Assembly: GCF_006337105.1 (NCBI RefSeq)
Contig: NZ_CP040871.1
Span: 558,001-622,000 of the forward strand
DNA length: 64,000 nt
Reading direction: 5' to 3'
From: Thermomonas aquatica
Lineage (GTDB): Bacteria > Pseudomonadota > Gammaproteobacteria > Xanthomonadales > Xanthomonadaceae
In this document: positions 30,007 to 39,545 of the stretch, piece after piece
How the letters are laid out: every line of letters starts with the position of its first letter
How positions within the stretch are numbered: position 1 is the stretch's first letter
The notes under the pieces: generated by a model
Database searches by the model: none
What the model saw: the letters and a program-made list of their open reading frames with translations, nothing else
What the model was told of the DNA's origin: nothing
Program-made: the position numbers and the translations under genes

Positions 30007-30112
30007 GGGTACTCCTTGGGGCCACCCGCTGGGGCGGCTAAGTGTTGTTGGGTAAAATCTGGGGTTCTGGATTCCGGCTCGGCCGGACCGCGGATTTGGA
30101 TCGCAGACGCAC

Positions 30113-31174
30113 ATGATACCCGCTGGCCCCGCGGCCTTGCAGCACGCCGTCCAACAGACGGCCCCTGCCCCGAACTGGCGCCAGGCCTGGCGCGACGCCG
30201 TGCGCGACCCGCGCGAATTGCTGGCGATGCTGGGCCTGGACGCGCTGGCCGCCGGCATTTCCGATGCCGCCGCGGCCCAGTTCCCGCTGCGGGTGCCGCG
30301 CGGCTTCGTCGCCCGCATGCGCCACGGCGACCGCCACGACCCCTTGCTGCGGCAGGTGCTGCCGGTGCTGGACGAGGACCGCATCGTCGCCGGCTTCGGC
30401 CTGGACGCGGTCGGCGATGCGGCCGCCCGGCGCGGCGGCGGGGTGATCCACAAATACAACGGACGCGCCCTGCTGGTCGCCACCGGCAGCTGCGCGGTGC
30501 ATTGCCGCTACTGCTTCCGCCGGCATTACCCCTATGCCGAGGACACCGCCGCCGCCGCCGGCTGGCGCGAGGCCGTCGCCCTGATCGCGGGCGATGCCTC
30601 GATCCACGAGGTGATCCTGTCCGGTGGCGATCCGCTGTCGCTGGCCGACCACAAGCTGGCCGAACTGACCGCCGCCCTGCGCGGCATCCCGCACCTGCGC
30701 CGCCTGCGCATCCACACCCGCCTGCCGATCGTGCTGCCGGAGCGCGTGGATGCCGGCCTGCTGGCCTGGCTGCGCGGCCTGCCCTGGCCGGTGGCGATCG
30801 TCGTGCATGCCAACCATGCCCGCGAGTTCGATGCCGCGGTGGACGACGCGATGGCCGCCCTGCGCGATGCCGGCGCCCTCCTGCTGAACCAGGCCGTGCT
30901 GCTGCGCGGGGTGAACGACTCGGTCGATGCGCTTGCCGACCTGTGCGAACGCGGCCACGCCGCCGGCGTGCTGCCGTATTACCTGCACCAGCTGGACCGC
31001 GTGGCCGGGGCCGCCCATTTCGAGGTCGGCGATGCCGAAGCGCTGGCCCTGCATGCCGCGCTTGCCGCGCGCCTGCCCGGCTACCTGGTGCCCAGGCTGG
31101 TGCGCGAAGTGGCCGGTCGCACCGGCAAGACGCCGTTAATGGCTGATGTCGGCAGCATCCCCGCCGCGGAATGA
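30113..31174 (+). CDS. epmB: EF-P (R)-beta-lysine pathway aminomutase EpmB
   Basis: A radical-SAM lysine 2,3-aminomutase-like enzyme, 353 residues. The CxxxCxxC cluster is Cys127, Cys131, Cys134 in [15 protein letters not shown], followed by the [12 protein letters not shown] segment of the family. It isomerises lysine to beta-lysine for EF-P modification. Its place back to back with efp supports EpmB over a catabolic aminomutase. A TAAAAT element at 30053-30058 could be its -10 box. EpmA is not in the window. Confidence 0.94.
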   Translation: MIPAGPAALQHAVQQTAPAPNWRQAWRDAVRDPRELLAMLGLDALAAGISDAAAAQFPLRVPRGFVARMRHGDRHDPLLRQVLPVLDEDRIVAGFGLDAVGDAAARRGGGVIHKYNGRALLVATGSCAVHCRYCFRRHYPYAEDTAAAAGWREAVALIAGDASIHEVILSGGDPLSLADHKLAELTAALRGIPHLRRLRIHTRLPIVLPERVDAGLLAWLRGLPWPVAIVVHANHAREFDAAVDDAMAALRDAGALLLNQAVLLRGVNDSVDALADLCERGHAAGVLPYYLHQLDRVAGAAHFEVGDAEALALHAALAARLPGYLVPRLVREVAGRTGKTPLMADVGSIPAAE

Positions 31175-31219
31175 TGTAGCCTCCCGCCATCCCCCTGATC
31201 GCGAACGAAGCCCCTACGC

Positions 31220-33301
31220 ATGGCCATCGGTAAGGACACCGCACTGCGACTGATCTTGGTCGACGACCAGGTCAACGAGGCCGAGGCCATCGTCAGCAGC
31301 CTGCGCAATGCCGGCATCGCGGTGCGCCCGCTGCGCGCGGAATCGCTGGACGAACTGGCCAGCCAGCTGGCCCAGCAGCCGGTCGACATGGTGCTGGCCG
31401 AACACGCCTCCACCCTGATGCCGTTCAACGAAGTGGCGATGGTGGTGATGGGCTGCGGCCGCGACGTGCCGCTGCTGGCGGTGCTGGACGGGGTGACCGA
31501 CGAAATCCTGGACAGCGTGCAGTCGCAGGGCGCGCAGGCCGTGGCCCTGCGCGGCCGGCCCCAGCAATTCCTGAAGAACGTCCGCACCGAATGGCACGAC
31601 CTCGACGCGCGCCGCTCGCAGCGCGCGCTGGAAGCGCAGATGCGCGAGACCGAGCGCCGCTGCGACGCGCTGATCGACTCCTCGCGCGAGCCGATCGCCT
31701 ACATCCACGAGGGCATGCACATCCGCGCCAACCAGGCCTACCTGGAGATGTTCGGCTACGAGACCTTCGAGGACATCGAGGGCATGTCCCTGCTCGACCT
31801 GGTCGCGCCCAAGGACGTCGACGAGTTCAAGGCCCTGCTCAAGCGCCTGTCCAAGGGCGAACCGCCGCCGCCGCGGCATGAACTGACCGCGCGCGACATC
31901 GAGGGCAACGACTTCCCCGCGGTGATGGAATTCACCGCCGCGCAATACGAAGGCGAGGCCTGCCAGCAGGTGATCTTCCGCCGCCAGGCCCAGGACGTGG
32001 ACCCGGAACTGGCGCGCCAGGTCGAGCAGCTGAAGCAGCGCGACGCCGCCACCGGCCTGCTCAACCGCCCGACCTTCCTCGGCCTGCTGGATGCCGCGGT
32101 CGCCGAGGCCGCCAGCCATGGCGCCCAGCACGGCCTGCTGCTGATCGAGCCCGACCACTACGCGCAGCTGCTGCAGGTGATCGGCCTGGACGCCGCCGAC
32201 CAGCTGATGGCGGCGATGGGCCAGCGCCTCGAGAGTGCGGGCAATGGCGCCGTCGTCGGCCGCTTCGGCGAACACCAGCTGGCCCTGCTGGTGCGCGGCA
32301 GCGACCACATGGCCACCAGCGAACTGGCCGAACGCATCCGCGACGCCTTCGCCGAGCACGTGCTCGAAGTCGGCGAAAACTCGCTCAACGCCACGGTCAG
32401 CATCGGCGGCGTGCAGATCGGCGAAAAGATCGCCAGCACCAGCCAGGTGCTGGCCAAGGCCAGCCAGGGCGTGGTCGCGGCGATCGGCGTCGGCGGCAAC
32501 CGGGTCGAGCTGTTCGACCCGGGCGCGGTGGATCGCGCCGAACAGGAACGCATCGACGCCTGGGTGGCGCGGATCAAGGTCGCGCTGGAAGGCGACGGCT
32601 TCCGCGTCGACTACCAGCCGGTGATCGCGCTGGCCGGCGACGGCAGCGAGATGTACGAGATGTTCCTGCACCTGTACGGCAGCGACGGCGAACCGGTCGA
32701 GGCCAGCACCTACCTCGCCATCGCCGAGGAACACGGCCTGCTCGGCGACATCGACCGCTGGGCGGTCGCCCGCGCCATCGAGCTCGCCGGCGAGCGCCTG
32801 CGCGCCGGCAAGCGCACCAGCCTGCTGCTGTCGATGTCGCAGGAAGCAGTGCAGGACACGAGCATGGCCGGCTTCATCGCCGAGCGCCTGGCCACCGCCG
32901 GCGTGCCCGGCGAGCTGCTGGTGCTGGCGGTGCCGGAGGCCAAGGTCTTCACCAACGTGCGCGCGGCCCAGGATTTCGTCGGCGCGATGGCCGGGGTCGG
33001 CGTGCGCATCGCCCTGGAACGCTTCGGCGCCGGCCTGAATTCGATGCAGCTGCTGACCCACTTCGACCCGGCCTTCCTCAAGATCGACCCGCAATTCATG
33101 ACCGACCTGGCCAAGAGCGCCGATTCGCAGCAGCAGGTGCGCAACATCGCCAACCAGGCGCACGGCCGCGGCATCCGCACCATCGCCGACCGCGTGCAGG
33201 ATGCGGCCAGCATGACCATGCTGTTCTCGGCCGGGGTGGACTACGTGCAGGGCAATTTCCTGGCCCCCACCGGGCCGAGCATGAACCACGACTTCAGCTG
33301 A
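31220..33301 (+). CDS. fimX: FimX-type c-di-GMP effector (REC-PAS-degenerate GGDEF-degenerate EAL)
   Basis: A 693-residue protein in the order REC (about 9-125, LILVDDQVNEAEAI), PAS (about 145-250, REPIAYIHEGMHIRAN), GGDEF (about 275-425) and EAL (about 450-690). The GGDEF motif reads FGEHQ and the EAL motif EMF, so neither synthesis nor hydrolysis of c-di-GMP is expected; the domain order and degeneracy match FimX of Pseudomonas and Filp/FimX of Xanthomonas, which bind c-di-GMP and promote type IV pilus function, in Xanthomonas together with a PilZ protein. The receiver phospho-site is also altered (VLAEHAS). No pil genes are adjacent. Confidence 0.9.
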   Translation: MAIGKDTALRLILVDDQVNEAEAIVSSLRNAGIAVRPLRAESLDELASQLAQQPVDMVLAEHASTLMPFNEVAMVVMGCGRDVPLLAVLDGVTDEILDSVQSQGAQAVALRGRPQQFLKNVRTEWHDLDARRSQRALEAQMRETERRCDALIDSSREPIAYIHEGMHIRANQAYLEMFGYETFEDIEGMSLLDLVAPKDVDEFKALLKRLSKGEPPPPRHELTARDIEGNDFPAVMEFTAAQYEGEACQQVIFRRQAQDVDPELARQVEQLKQRDAATGLLNRPTFLGLLDAAVAEAASHGAQHGLLLIEPDHYAQLLQVIGLDAADQLMAAMGQRLESAGNGAVVGRFGEHQLALLVRGSDHMATSELAERIRDAFAEHVLEVGENSLNATVSIGGVQIGEKIASTSQVLAKASQGVVAAIGVGGNRVELFDPGAVDRAEQERIDAWVARIKVALEGDGFRVDYQPVIALAGDGSEMYEMFLHLYGSDGEPVEASTYLAIAEEHGLLGDIDRWAVARAIELAGERLRAGKRTSLLLSMSQEAVQDTSMAGFIAERLATAGVPGELLVLAVPEAKVFTNVRAAQDFVGAMAGVGVRIALERFGAGLNSMQLLTHFDPAFLKIDPQFMTDLAKSADSQQQVRNIANQAHGRGIRTIADRVQDAASMTMLFSAGVDYVQGNFLAPTGPSMNHDFS

Positions 33302-33314
33302 ACCGCGCACGGGC

Positions 33315-34232
33315 ATGAGCGCGTCCCGCGGCCACGCCTACCGGGGCAGGTTCGCGCCCTCGCCGACCGGGCCGCTGCATGCCGGCTCGATGCTGGCCGC
33401 ATTGGGCAGCTGGCTGCTGGCGCGGCAGGCCGGCGGCGAATGGCTGCTGCGGATCGAGGACATCGACCCGCCGCGCGAAGTCGCCGGGGCCGCCCTCGAC
33501 CAGCTGCGCACCCTGCAGGCGTTCGGCCTGCGCCACGATGGCGGGATCGCGTTCCAGCGCCAGCGCGGCCATCTCTATCGCGCCGCGCTGGAGCAGCTGC
33601 TTGCACGCGGATTGGCCTTCGAATGCCATTGCAGCCGCGCCGAACTGGCGGCCGCCGGCGGCATCCATCGCGGTTGCGTGGCGCATGCGCCACGGCCGGA
33701 TCCGGCGATCCGCCTGCGCGTGGCCGACGGCTGCGAGATCGCGTTCGAGGACGCGGTGCACGGCCAAGTCGTGCAGCGCGTGGACCGCGACGTGGGCGAC
33801 TTCGTCCTGCTGCGCACCGACCGCCTGTGGGCCTACCAGCTGGCGGTGGTCGTCGACGACGCCGACCAGGGCATCACCGACGTGGTGCGTGGCGCCGACC
33901 TGCTGGATTCCACGCCACGGCAGATCCTGCTGCAACGCGCGCTCGGCCTGGCGACGCCGCGTTACGCGCACCTGCCCCTGCTGTCGGGCGCGGACGGCAG
34001 GAAACTGTCCAAGTCGGATGCCGCCTTGCCGGTCGATGCCGACGATCCGCTGCCGGCCCTGCGCATGCTCTGGGATTGCCTGGGACAGGCGCCGTTGCCC
34101 GCCGCCGCGATGCGCTCGAGCGCGGCCCTGCTCGACGCCGCGATCGCCGCATTCCGGCTCGATCGGGTGCCGCGAGCCGTCCCGCCGCCATCCGCCGCAG
34201 TGCACAACAGTCCCGCAACATCGCGTGACTAG
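33315..34232 (+). CDS. gluQ: Glutamyl-Q tRNA(Asp) synthetase
   Basis: A 305-residue truncated relative of glutamyl-tRNA synthetase, lacking the anticodon-binding domain; it places glutamate on queuosine of tRNA-Asp. Motifs are RFAPSPTGPLHAGSM (HIGH equivalent), Cys ligands in ECHCSRAEL and HRGC, and KLSKSD (KMSKS equivalent). It starts 13 nt after fimX. In many proteobacteria the gene follows dksA; that link is absent here. Confidence 0.95.
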   Translation: MSASRGHAYRGRFAPSPTGPLHAGSMLAALGSWLLARQAGGEWLLRIEDIDPPREVAGAALDQLRTLQAFGLRHDGGIAFQRQRGHLYRAALEQLLARGLAFECHCSRAELAAAGGIHRGCVAHAPRPDPAIRLRVADGCEIAFEDAVHGQVVQRVDRDVGDFVLLRTDRLWAYQLAVVVDDADQGITDVVRGADLLDSTPRQILLQRALGLATPRYAHLPLLSGADGRKLSKSDAALPVDADDPLPALRMLWDCLGQAPLPAAAMRSSAALLDAAIAAFRLDRVPRAVPPPSAAVHNSPATSRD

Positions 34233-34277
34233 AATCGAAAGCCAGGCATCCGCACCCCACATCCACAGGAGATCCAC

Positions 34278-35018
34278 ATGACTTCCAGAGTTGCCTTCGT
34301 GACCGGCGGCACCGGCGGCATCGGCACCGCCATCGTCAAGCGCCTGGCCGACATGGGCCACAAGGTCGCCACCAACTATCGCAACGAGGAGAAGGCGCGC
34401 AGCTGGCAGGAGCAGATGAAGGCCGACGGCTACGACATCGCCATCGTCAAGGGCGACGTCACCTCGCCCGGCGAGGCCGAGGCGATGGTGCGCGAAGTGG
34501 AAAGCACGCTCGGCCCGATCGAGATCCTGGTCAACAACGCCGGCATCACCCGCGACGGCACCTTCCACCGGATGAAGGCCGAGCAGTGGACCGACGTGAT
34601 CAACACCAACCTCAATTCGGTGTTCAACGTGACCCGCCCGGTGATCGAGGGCATGCGCGACCGCAAATGGGGGCGCGTCATCCAGATCAGCTCGATCAAC
34701 GGCCTGAAGGGCCAGTACGGCCAGGCCAACTACGCCGCGGCCAAGGCCGGCATGCACGGCTTCACCATTTCGCTGGCGCGCGAGAACGCCCGCAACGGCG
34801 TGACCGTCAACACCATCTCGCCCGGCTACATCGCCACCGACATGGTGATGGCGGTGCCGGAGGAAGTGCGCGCCAAGATCGTCGCCGACATCCCGACCGG
34901 GCGCCTCGGCACGCCGGAGGAAATCGCCTACGGCGTCGGCTTCCTCGCCGACGAGCAGGCCGGCTGGATCACCGGCTCCAACCTCGACATCAACGGCGGC
35001 CACCACATGGGCTGGTAG
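34278..35018 (+). CDS. phbB: Acetoacetyl-CoA reductase (SDR family)
   Basis: NADPH-dependent reduction of acetoacetyl-CoA to (R)-3-hydroxybutyryl-CoA for polyhydroxybutyrate. The 246-residue SDR has VTGGTGGIGTAI, NNAGITRDG, the catalytic Ser in QISSINGLKGQYGQ and YAAAK, and the family tail TGSNLDINGGHHMGW. AGGAGA precedes the ATG. The PHA synthase is not in the window, but phaR follows, so a role in storage polymer metabolism is supported. Confidence 0.94.
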   Translation: MTSRVAFVTGGTGGIGTAIVKRLADMGHKVATNYRNEEKARSWQEQMKADGYDIAIVKGDVTSPGEAEAMVREVESTLGPIEILVNNAGITRDGTFHRMKAEQWTDVINTNLNSVFNVTRPVIEGMRDRKWGRVIQISSINGLKGQYGQANYAAAKAGMHGFTISLARENARNGVTVNTISPGYIATDMVMAVPEEVRAKIVADIPTGRLGTPEEIAYGVGFLADEQAGWITGSNLDINGGHHMGW

Positions 35019-35147
35019 TGCGGTTCCCGGGCTGGCCCGGGAATCCCGGAGGATTTCGCGCTGCAAGCGTTCGGCCGCGTCGTCCGCTCCACATCCTCCA
35101 TTCGCGCCCGCGGCGCGAATCGCCTCCTGGCCCAGGGGGGCCGGCAT

Positions 35148-35174
35148 CGGGCCGGCATTGCCGGCCCGTCTTTT
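35148..35174 (+). terminator. Terminator after phbB
   Basis: CGGGCCGGC-ATT-GCCGGCCCG, a 9-bp stem with a 3-nt loop, followed by TCTTTT. It lies 130 nt after phbB. The T-tract runs into the first of the repeats in front of phaR. A smaller hairpin, TTCCCGGG-CTGG-CCCGGGAA, lies directly behind the phbB stop but has no T-tract. Confidence 0.8.
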
Positions 35175-35215
35175 GCTGCAGCTTTGCTGCAGCTTTGCTG
35201 CACCTTGTTGCAACC
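35172..35215 (+). promoter_or_regulatory. Four 11-bp direct repeats, probable PhaR operator
   Basis: TTTGCTGCAGC occurs twice in tandem (35172-35182, 35183-35193), then TTTGCTGCACC (35194-35204) and TTGTTGCAACC (35205-35215), all at exactly 11-bp period. PhaR proteins are known to bind TGC-rich sequences near phasin, phaR and related promoters and to repress their own gene. The array ends 50 nt before the phaR start, a suitable place for autoregulation. Confidence 0.7.
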
Positions 35216-35265
35216 CGTGCTGCACTGCGCCATGCTGCGCCCAGCGCCGCTAGAGTGTTTGCTCA

Positions 35266-35754
35266 ATGTCCGCGATCCGCATCATCAAGAAGTACCCGAA
35301 CCGCCGCCTGTACGACACCGAAATCTCCAGCTACATCACCATCGAAGACGTGCGCCAGCTGATCGTCGATGGCGAGTCGTTCGAGGTGCGCGATGCCAAG
35401 ACCGGCGAGGACCTCACCCGGCAAGTGCTGCTGCAGATCATCACCGAGCACGAACAGGACGGGCAGCCGATGCTGTCCACCCAGTTGCTCAGCCAGTTGA
35501 TCCGCTTCTACGGCGACTCCCTGCAGGGCTTCATGGGCAACTACCTGGAGCGCTCGATGCAGGTGTTCCTGGAGCAACAGCAGCAGTTCCGCCAGCAGAT
35601 GGGCGGGCTGATCGGGCAGACCCCGTGGACCATGCTCAACCAGCTGACCGAGCGCAACATGGAACTCTGGAAGGACTTCCAGAAGAACCTGGTCGGCGGC
35701 ATGGGCAGCCCGGCCGCGCCGCCGCCGCGCGACCGCAACAGCCAGAAGCGCTGA
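35266..35754 (+). CDS. phaR: Polyhydroxyalkanoate synthesis repressor PhaR
   Basis: A 162-residue repressor that binds both DNA and PHB granules. The N-terminal PHB/PHA accumulation domain is KKYPNRRLYDTEISSYIT and following; the middle contains a Gln-rich stretch MQVFLEQQQQFRQQMGGL seen in family members. No strong Shine-Dalgarno site precedes the ATG. Its stop lies one base from the stop of convergent hisI, with no terminator between. Confidence 0.94.
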   Translation: MSAIRIIKKYPNRRLYDTEISSYITIEDVRQLIVDGESFEVRDAKTGEDLTRQVLLQIITEHEQDGQPMLSTQLLSQLIRFYGDSLQGFMGNYLERSMQVFLEQQQQFRQQMGGLIGQTPWTMLNQLTERNMELWKDFQKNLVGGMGSPAAPPPRDRNSQKR

Positions 35755-35755
35755 G

Positions 35756-36361
35756 TCAGCCCCCTGCGCGGCGCGCCAGTTCGGCGCGCACCGCGTTCCA
35801 GTCCAGCCCGCGCGCCTGCAGCAACACCAGCAGGTGGTAGGTGAGGTCGGCGGCTTCGCCGCGCAGCGCGTCGTGGTCCGCGGTCACGGCCGCCAGCGCG
35901 GTTTCCACCCCCTCCTCGCCCACTTTCTGGGCGATCCTAGCGATGCCGGCATCGAACAGTTTGCGGGTATAGCTCGATTCCGATGTATCGACCTTGCGTT
36001 GTGCGATCACCGCATCCAGCTCGGCGACCACATCGCCAACCGCCTGCGGGAAACAGCTCGCAGTCCCGTTGTGGCAGGTCGGCCCATGCGGTTTCGCCAG
36101 CACCAGCAGGCTGTCGCGGTCGCAATCGGCTTCCAGCGAAACCAACTGCAAAGTGTTGCCGCTGGTTTCGCCCTTGGCCCACAAGCGCCGCTTGCTGCGA
36201 CTGAAGAAGGTGACCTTGCCGCTCGCCAACGTGGCCGCGAGCGATTCGCGCGACATGTAGCCCAGCATCAGCACGCGCAACGAATCCGCGTCCTGCACGA
36301 TGGCCGGCAGCAGGCCGCCCTGCTTCTCCCAGGCCAAGGCGTCGCCATCGAAATCAACCAC
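35756..36361 (-). CDS. hisI: Phosphoribosyl-AMP cyclohydrolase / phosphoribosyl-ATP pyrophosphohydrolase
   Basis: Fused HisIE, steps 2 and 3 of histidine synthesis, 201 residues. The HisI half (1 to about 105) has the metal-binding DCDRD and [11 protein letters not shown]; the HisE half (about 110-200) has [13 protein letters not shown] and [10 protein letters not shown]. The start is probably GTG at 36361, with GAGGTG upstream and an 8-nt overlap with hisF; an ATG 6 codons earlier is the alternative. Last gene of the his operon. Confidence 0.95.
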   Translation of the reverse strand: MVDFDGDALAWEKQGGLLPAIVQDADSLRVLMLGYMSRESLAATLASGKVTFFSRSKRRLWAKGETSGNTLQLVSLEADCDRDSLLVLAKPHGPTCHNGTASCFPQAVGDVVAELDAVIAQRKVDTSESSYTRKLFDAGIARIAQKVGEEGVETALAAVTADHDALRGEAADLTYHLLVLLQARGLDWNAVRAELARRAGG

Positions 36362-37127
36362 GGCGCACCTCGATGCCATTGTCGTGGAGCACGGATTTGA
36401 GCGCGGGGATCGCCACCGCGCCGGAATGGAACACGCTGGCGGCCAGCACGGCGTCCACGTCGGCATCGCGGAAGGCGTCGACGAAATGCTGCGGCGCCCC
36501 GGCGCCGCCCGATGCCACCAGCGGCACCTCGCAGACCGCGCGCACCGCACGCAGCTGCTCGATGTCGTAGCCGTCGCGCACCCCGTCGCTGCCCATGCAG
36601 TTGAGCACGATCTCGCCGGCGCCGCGCCGCTGTGCTTCGACGACCCAGTCCAGCGTGCGTCGCGGCAGCGCCTGCATCCTGTCCGGATCGCCCGTGTGGC
36701 TGCGCACCCGCCATTGGCCATCGGCATCGCGCAGGGAATCGATGCCGACCACCACGCATTGCGTGCCGAAGGCTTCGGCCAGCTCGCCGATCAGTTCCGG
36801 CCGCTGCAAGGCTGGCGTATTGACCGAGACCTTGTCCGCGCCGGCATGCAGCACCGCGCGCGCGCGTTCCACGCTGTCGATGCCGCCGGCCACGCAGAAC
36901 GGGATGTCCAGCAGGTCCGACACGCGCTTCACCCACGACACATCCACGCCACGCCCTTCCGGGCTGGCGCCGATGTCGTAGAACACCAGCTCGTCGGCAC
37001 CTTCGTCGCGATAACGCAAGGCGAGATCCTCGATCGCGCCCATGTCGACGTGGTCGCGGAAGCGCACGCCCTTGACCACACGACCGTCGCGCACGTCCAG
37101 GCAGGGAATGATGCGGCGGCTCAGCAT
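36354..37127 (-). CDS. hisF: Imidazole glycerol phosphate synthase, cyclase subunit
   Basis: Forms IGP and AICAR with HisH. The 257-residue TIM barrel begins [19 protein letters not shown], with the catalytic Asp in it, and has the second Asp in [13 protein letters not shown]. It overlaps hisA by 7 nt, so the two are translationally linked. Confidence 0.97.
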   Translation of the reverse strand: MLSRRIIPCLDVRDGRVVKGVRFRDHVDMGAIEDLALRYRDEGADELVFYDIGASPEGRGVDVSWVKRVSDLLDIPFCVAGGIDSVERARAVLHAGADKVSVNTPALQRPELIGELAEAFGTQCVVVGIDSLRDADGQWRVRSHTGDPDRMQALPRRTLDWVVEAQRRGAGEIVLNCMGSDGVRDGYDIEQLRAVRAVCEVPLVASGGAGAPQHFVDAFRDADVDAVLAASVFHSGAVAIPALKSVLHDNGIEVRRG

Positions 37128-37867
37128 GGCGCGGCCTGCGGCAACACGTCGGCCAGGGCGAAGCGTGCTTCCAGCAGGGCGCGGCCCAGCACGATGCCGG
37201 CACAACCAGCTATGCGCGAGGCATCGACGTCGGTGGCTTCATGCACGCCGCCCGAGGCCTGCACGGCGAAGGCCGGCCATGCGGCGGTGATGCGCCGATA
37301 AAGATCGACATTCGGTCCGTTCAACATGCCGTCACGGGCGATGTCGGTGCACAGCAGGTGGCGTGCGCCGTTGCGCGCGTAATGCGCCAGCAGCAGATCG
37401 AGTTCGATGCCGCTGCCCTGGGTCCAGCCATGCACCGGCAAGCGCCAGCTGCCGTCGGCATCGCAGCGCGTGTCCAGCGCGACCGCAATGCGTTCTGCGC
37501 CGAAACGCGCCAGCCAGCCGGCGACCTGCTGCGGTTCCTTCACCGCCAGCGAGCCGACCACGATCCGCGCGGCGCCGGCCTCGAGGATGCGCTGCGCATC
37601 CGCCGCACTGCGCACGCCGCCGCCGGTCTGCACCTGCAGGCGGCCGTCTTCGGCGATCGCACGCAGCAGCGGCAGCAAGGTGTAGCCGCCATCGCGCGCC
37701 GCATCGAGGTCGACCAGGTGCAGCCAGCGCGCGCCGGCATCGGCATAGGCCATCGCCTGCGCGAACGGATCAAGGGCATAGCGCGTCTCGCGCGCGTAAT
37801 CGCCCTGCGCGAGGCGCACCACGCGGCCGTCGCGGACGTCGATGGCGGGATAGACGGTGAAGCTCAT
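37121..37867 (-). CDS. hisA: ProFAR isomerase (phosphoribosylformimino-5-aminoimidazole carboxamide ribotide isomerase)
   Basis: Fourth step of histidine synthesis, an Amadori rearrangement. The 248-residue TIM barrel has the N-terminal [19 protein letters not shown], with the catalytic Asp in AIDVRDG, and a second-half [15 protein letters not shown]. It overlaps hisH by ATGA. Confidence 0.97.
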   Translation of the reverse strand: MSFTVYPAIDVRDGRVVRLAQGDYARETRYALDPFAQAMAYADAGARWLHLVDLDAARDGGYTLLPLLRAIAEDGRLQVQTGGGVRSAADAQRILEAGAARIVVGSLAVKEPQQVAGWLARFGAERIAVALDTRCDADGSWRLPVHGWTQGSGIELDLLLAHYARNGARHLLCTDIARDGMLNGPNVDLYRRITAAWPAFAVQASGGVHEATDVDASRIAGCAGIVLGRALLEARFALADVLPQAAPC

Positions 37868-38466
37868 TGCGGGGTCCAGTCGAGGAAATTGCGCAGGAAG
37901 CGCGCACCGACCGCGCCGGAACGTTCCGGATGGAACTGCGCGCCGGCGATGCGGCCGCGCGCGACCGCGGCGGCGAAGGTCGCGCCATGGCTGGTCTCGA
38001 GGATGGCGTCCTCGCTACCGGCCACGCCGTAGCTGTGCACGAAATAGGCCTGCGCGCCGTCGTCGATGCCGTCCAGCAGCGGCGACGCACCGCGCTTGTA
38101 CAGGCGGTTCCAGCCCATGTGCGGCAGGCGCACGTCCGCGGCTGCGGGCAACCTGCGCACCTCGCCGCGCAGCAGGCCAAGGCCGGCGACATTACCTTCT
38201 TCGCTGCGCTCGAACAGCACCTGCATGCCGATGCAGATGCCGAGCAGGGGCACACTCGATGCCGCCAGCGCGCGGTCGAGGCCGCCCTTGCGCAGGTTCG
38301 CCATCACCGGCGCCGCCGCACCGACACCGGGGAGCACCAGGCGTTGCGCGGCGGCGATGCGTGCCGGATCGCGACTGACCTCGGGCTCGACGCCGAGCCG
38401 CGCAAACGCCGCGCGCACCGAACCGAGATTGGCGCCGCCGGCATCGATGATCACCACGTCGTTCAC
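37864..38466 (-). CDS. hisH: Imidazole glycerol phosphate synthase, glutaminase subunit
   Basis: Supplies ammonia from glutamine to HisF. The 200-residue class I amidotransferase has the nucleophile Cys in [11 protein letters not shown] and the His-Glu pair in AQFHPERS. The start is GTG in a GTGA overlap with hisB; the family N-terminus [14 protein letters not shown] begins directly there. Confidence 0.96.
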   Translation of the reverse strand: MNDVVIIDAGGANLGSVRAAFARLGVEPEVSRDPARIAAAQRLVLPGVGAAAPVMANLRKGGLDRALAASSVPLLGICIGMQVLFERSEEGNVAGLGLLRGEVRRLPAAADVRLPHMGWNRLYKRGASPLLDGIDDGAQAYFVHSYGVAGSEDAILETSHGATFAAAVARGRIAGAQFHPERSGAVGARFLRNFLDWTPQ

Positions 38467-39545
38467 AGCACGCCCTTGCTGCTGGGCAAGGCATCGCCCT
38501 CGCGCCGCAGCGCGATCCGCAACGCACGCGCCACTGCCTTGAAGCAGGCCTCGACCTGATGGTGGGCGTTGTCGCCGCGCACGGCCAGATGCAGGGTGAT
38601 CCCGGCGGATTGGCACAGCGAGTGGAAGAAGTGCGGCACCAGCTCGGTCGGCAGGTCGCCGACCTGTTCGCGGGCGAAACTGCCGTCGAACTGGAAATAC
38701 GGACGCCCGGACAGATCCAGCGTGGCGCTCGCCTGCGCCTCGTCCATCGGCAGCACGAAGCCGTAGCGGGCGATGCCGCGTTTGTTGCCCAGCGCCTCGC
38801 GCAGCGCCTGCCCCAGCGCCAACGCGCAGTCCTCGACCGTGTGGTGCTCGTCGATATGCAGGTCGCCGGCGCAGCGCAGGCGCAGGCCGAAACCGCCATG
38901 GGTGCCGAGCTGCTCCAGCATGTGGTCGAAGAAGCCCAGGCCGGTGGCGATGTCCGGCTTCGTCGCCGCATCGAGATCCACTTCGACCTCGATGTCGGTT
39001 TCATTGGTCTTGCGCCGCACGGTGGCGGTGCGCGGCGCATCCACCAGCGCATGCGCGATGTCGGCCCAGGACACGCCATCGCCGAATTGCGGGCTGCGCA
39101 GCTTGAAGCCGCGGATGCCGAGGTTGTCGGCGAACTGGAGATCGGTCTCGCGATCGCCGACCATCGCGCTGCGCGTCCAGTCGATGCCGCGGTCCTTGAG
39201 CAGGTGCGTCACCAGGCCGGTGTTGGGCTTGCGCGTCGGCGATTTGTCCTGCGGGAAACTGGTATCGATCAGTACCTCGCGGAAGCAAATCCCCTGACTC
39301 TCGAACACCTGCAGCATCAGCGCGTGCGGGCCGTCGAATGCCGCTTGCGGGAAGGCCGCGGTGCCCAGCCCGTCCTGGTTGGTGACCATCACGAACTGCC
39401 AACCGGCATCGCGCAGGCGCAGCAGGGCCGGGATCACGCCCTCGACGAAGCGCAGCTTGTCGTAGGTGTCGATCTGGAAATCGTCGGGTTCGGCGATCAG
39501 GGTGCCATCGCGGTCGACGAACAGGATCGGCGTCGGCGCGCTCAT
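38463..39545 (-). CDS. hisB: Histidinol-phosphatase / imidazoleglycerol-phosphate dehydratase
   Basis: Bifunctional enzyme of 360 residues. The N-terminal HAD phosphatase (about 1-165) has [12 protein letters not shown] and the AMVGDRETD motif; the C-terminal dehydratase (about 170-360) has [15 protein letters not shown] and [14 protein letters not shown] with the metal-binding His residues. The fused form is typical of enterobacteria and Xanthomonads. ATGA overlap with hisC. Confidence 0.97.
   Translation of the reverse strand: MSAPTPILFVDRDGTLIAEPDDFQIDTYDKLRFVEGVIPALLRLRDAGWQFVMVTNQDGLGTAAFPQAAFDGPHALMLQVFESQGICFREVLIDTSFPQDKSPTRKPNTGLVTHLLKDRGIDWTRSAMVGDRETDLQFADNLGIRGFKLRSPQFGDGVSWADIAHALVDAPRTATVRRKTNETDIEVEVDLDAATKPDIATGLGFFDHMLEQLGTHGGFGLRLRCAGDLHIDEHHTVEDCALALGQALREALGNKRGIARYGFVLPMDEAQASATLDLSGRPYFQFDGSFAREQVGDLPTELVPHFFHSLCQSAGITLHLAVRGDNAHHQVEACFKAVARALRIALRREGDALPSSKGVL

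Noticed and set aside
31214..33316. A 700-codon leftward frame opposite fimX
   Set aside because: Perfect antisense shadow of a gene with REC, PAS, GGDEF-like and EAL-like domains.
35172..35215. A CRISPR-like tandem repeat
   Set aside because: Repeat units are only 11 bp without spacers; a protein-binding array fits better.
35754..35756. A missing terminator or assembly error between phaR and hisI
   Set aside because: The two stops are one base apart and both proteins are full length; convergent transcripts simply overlap here.
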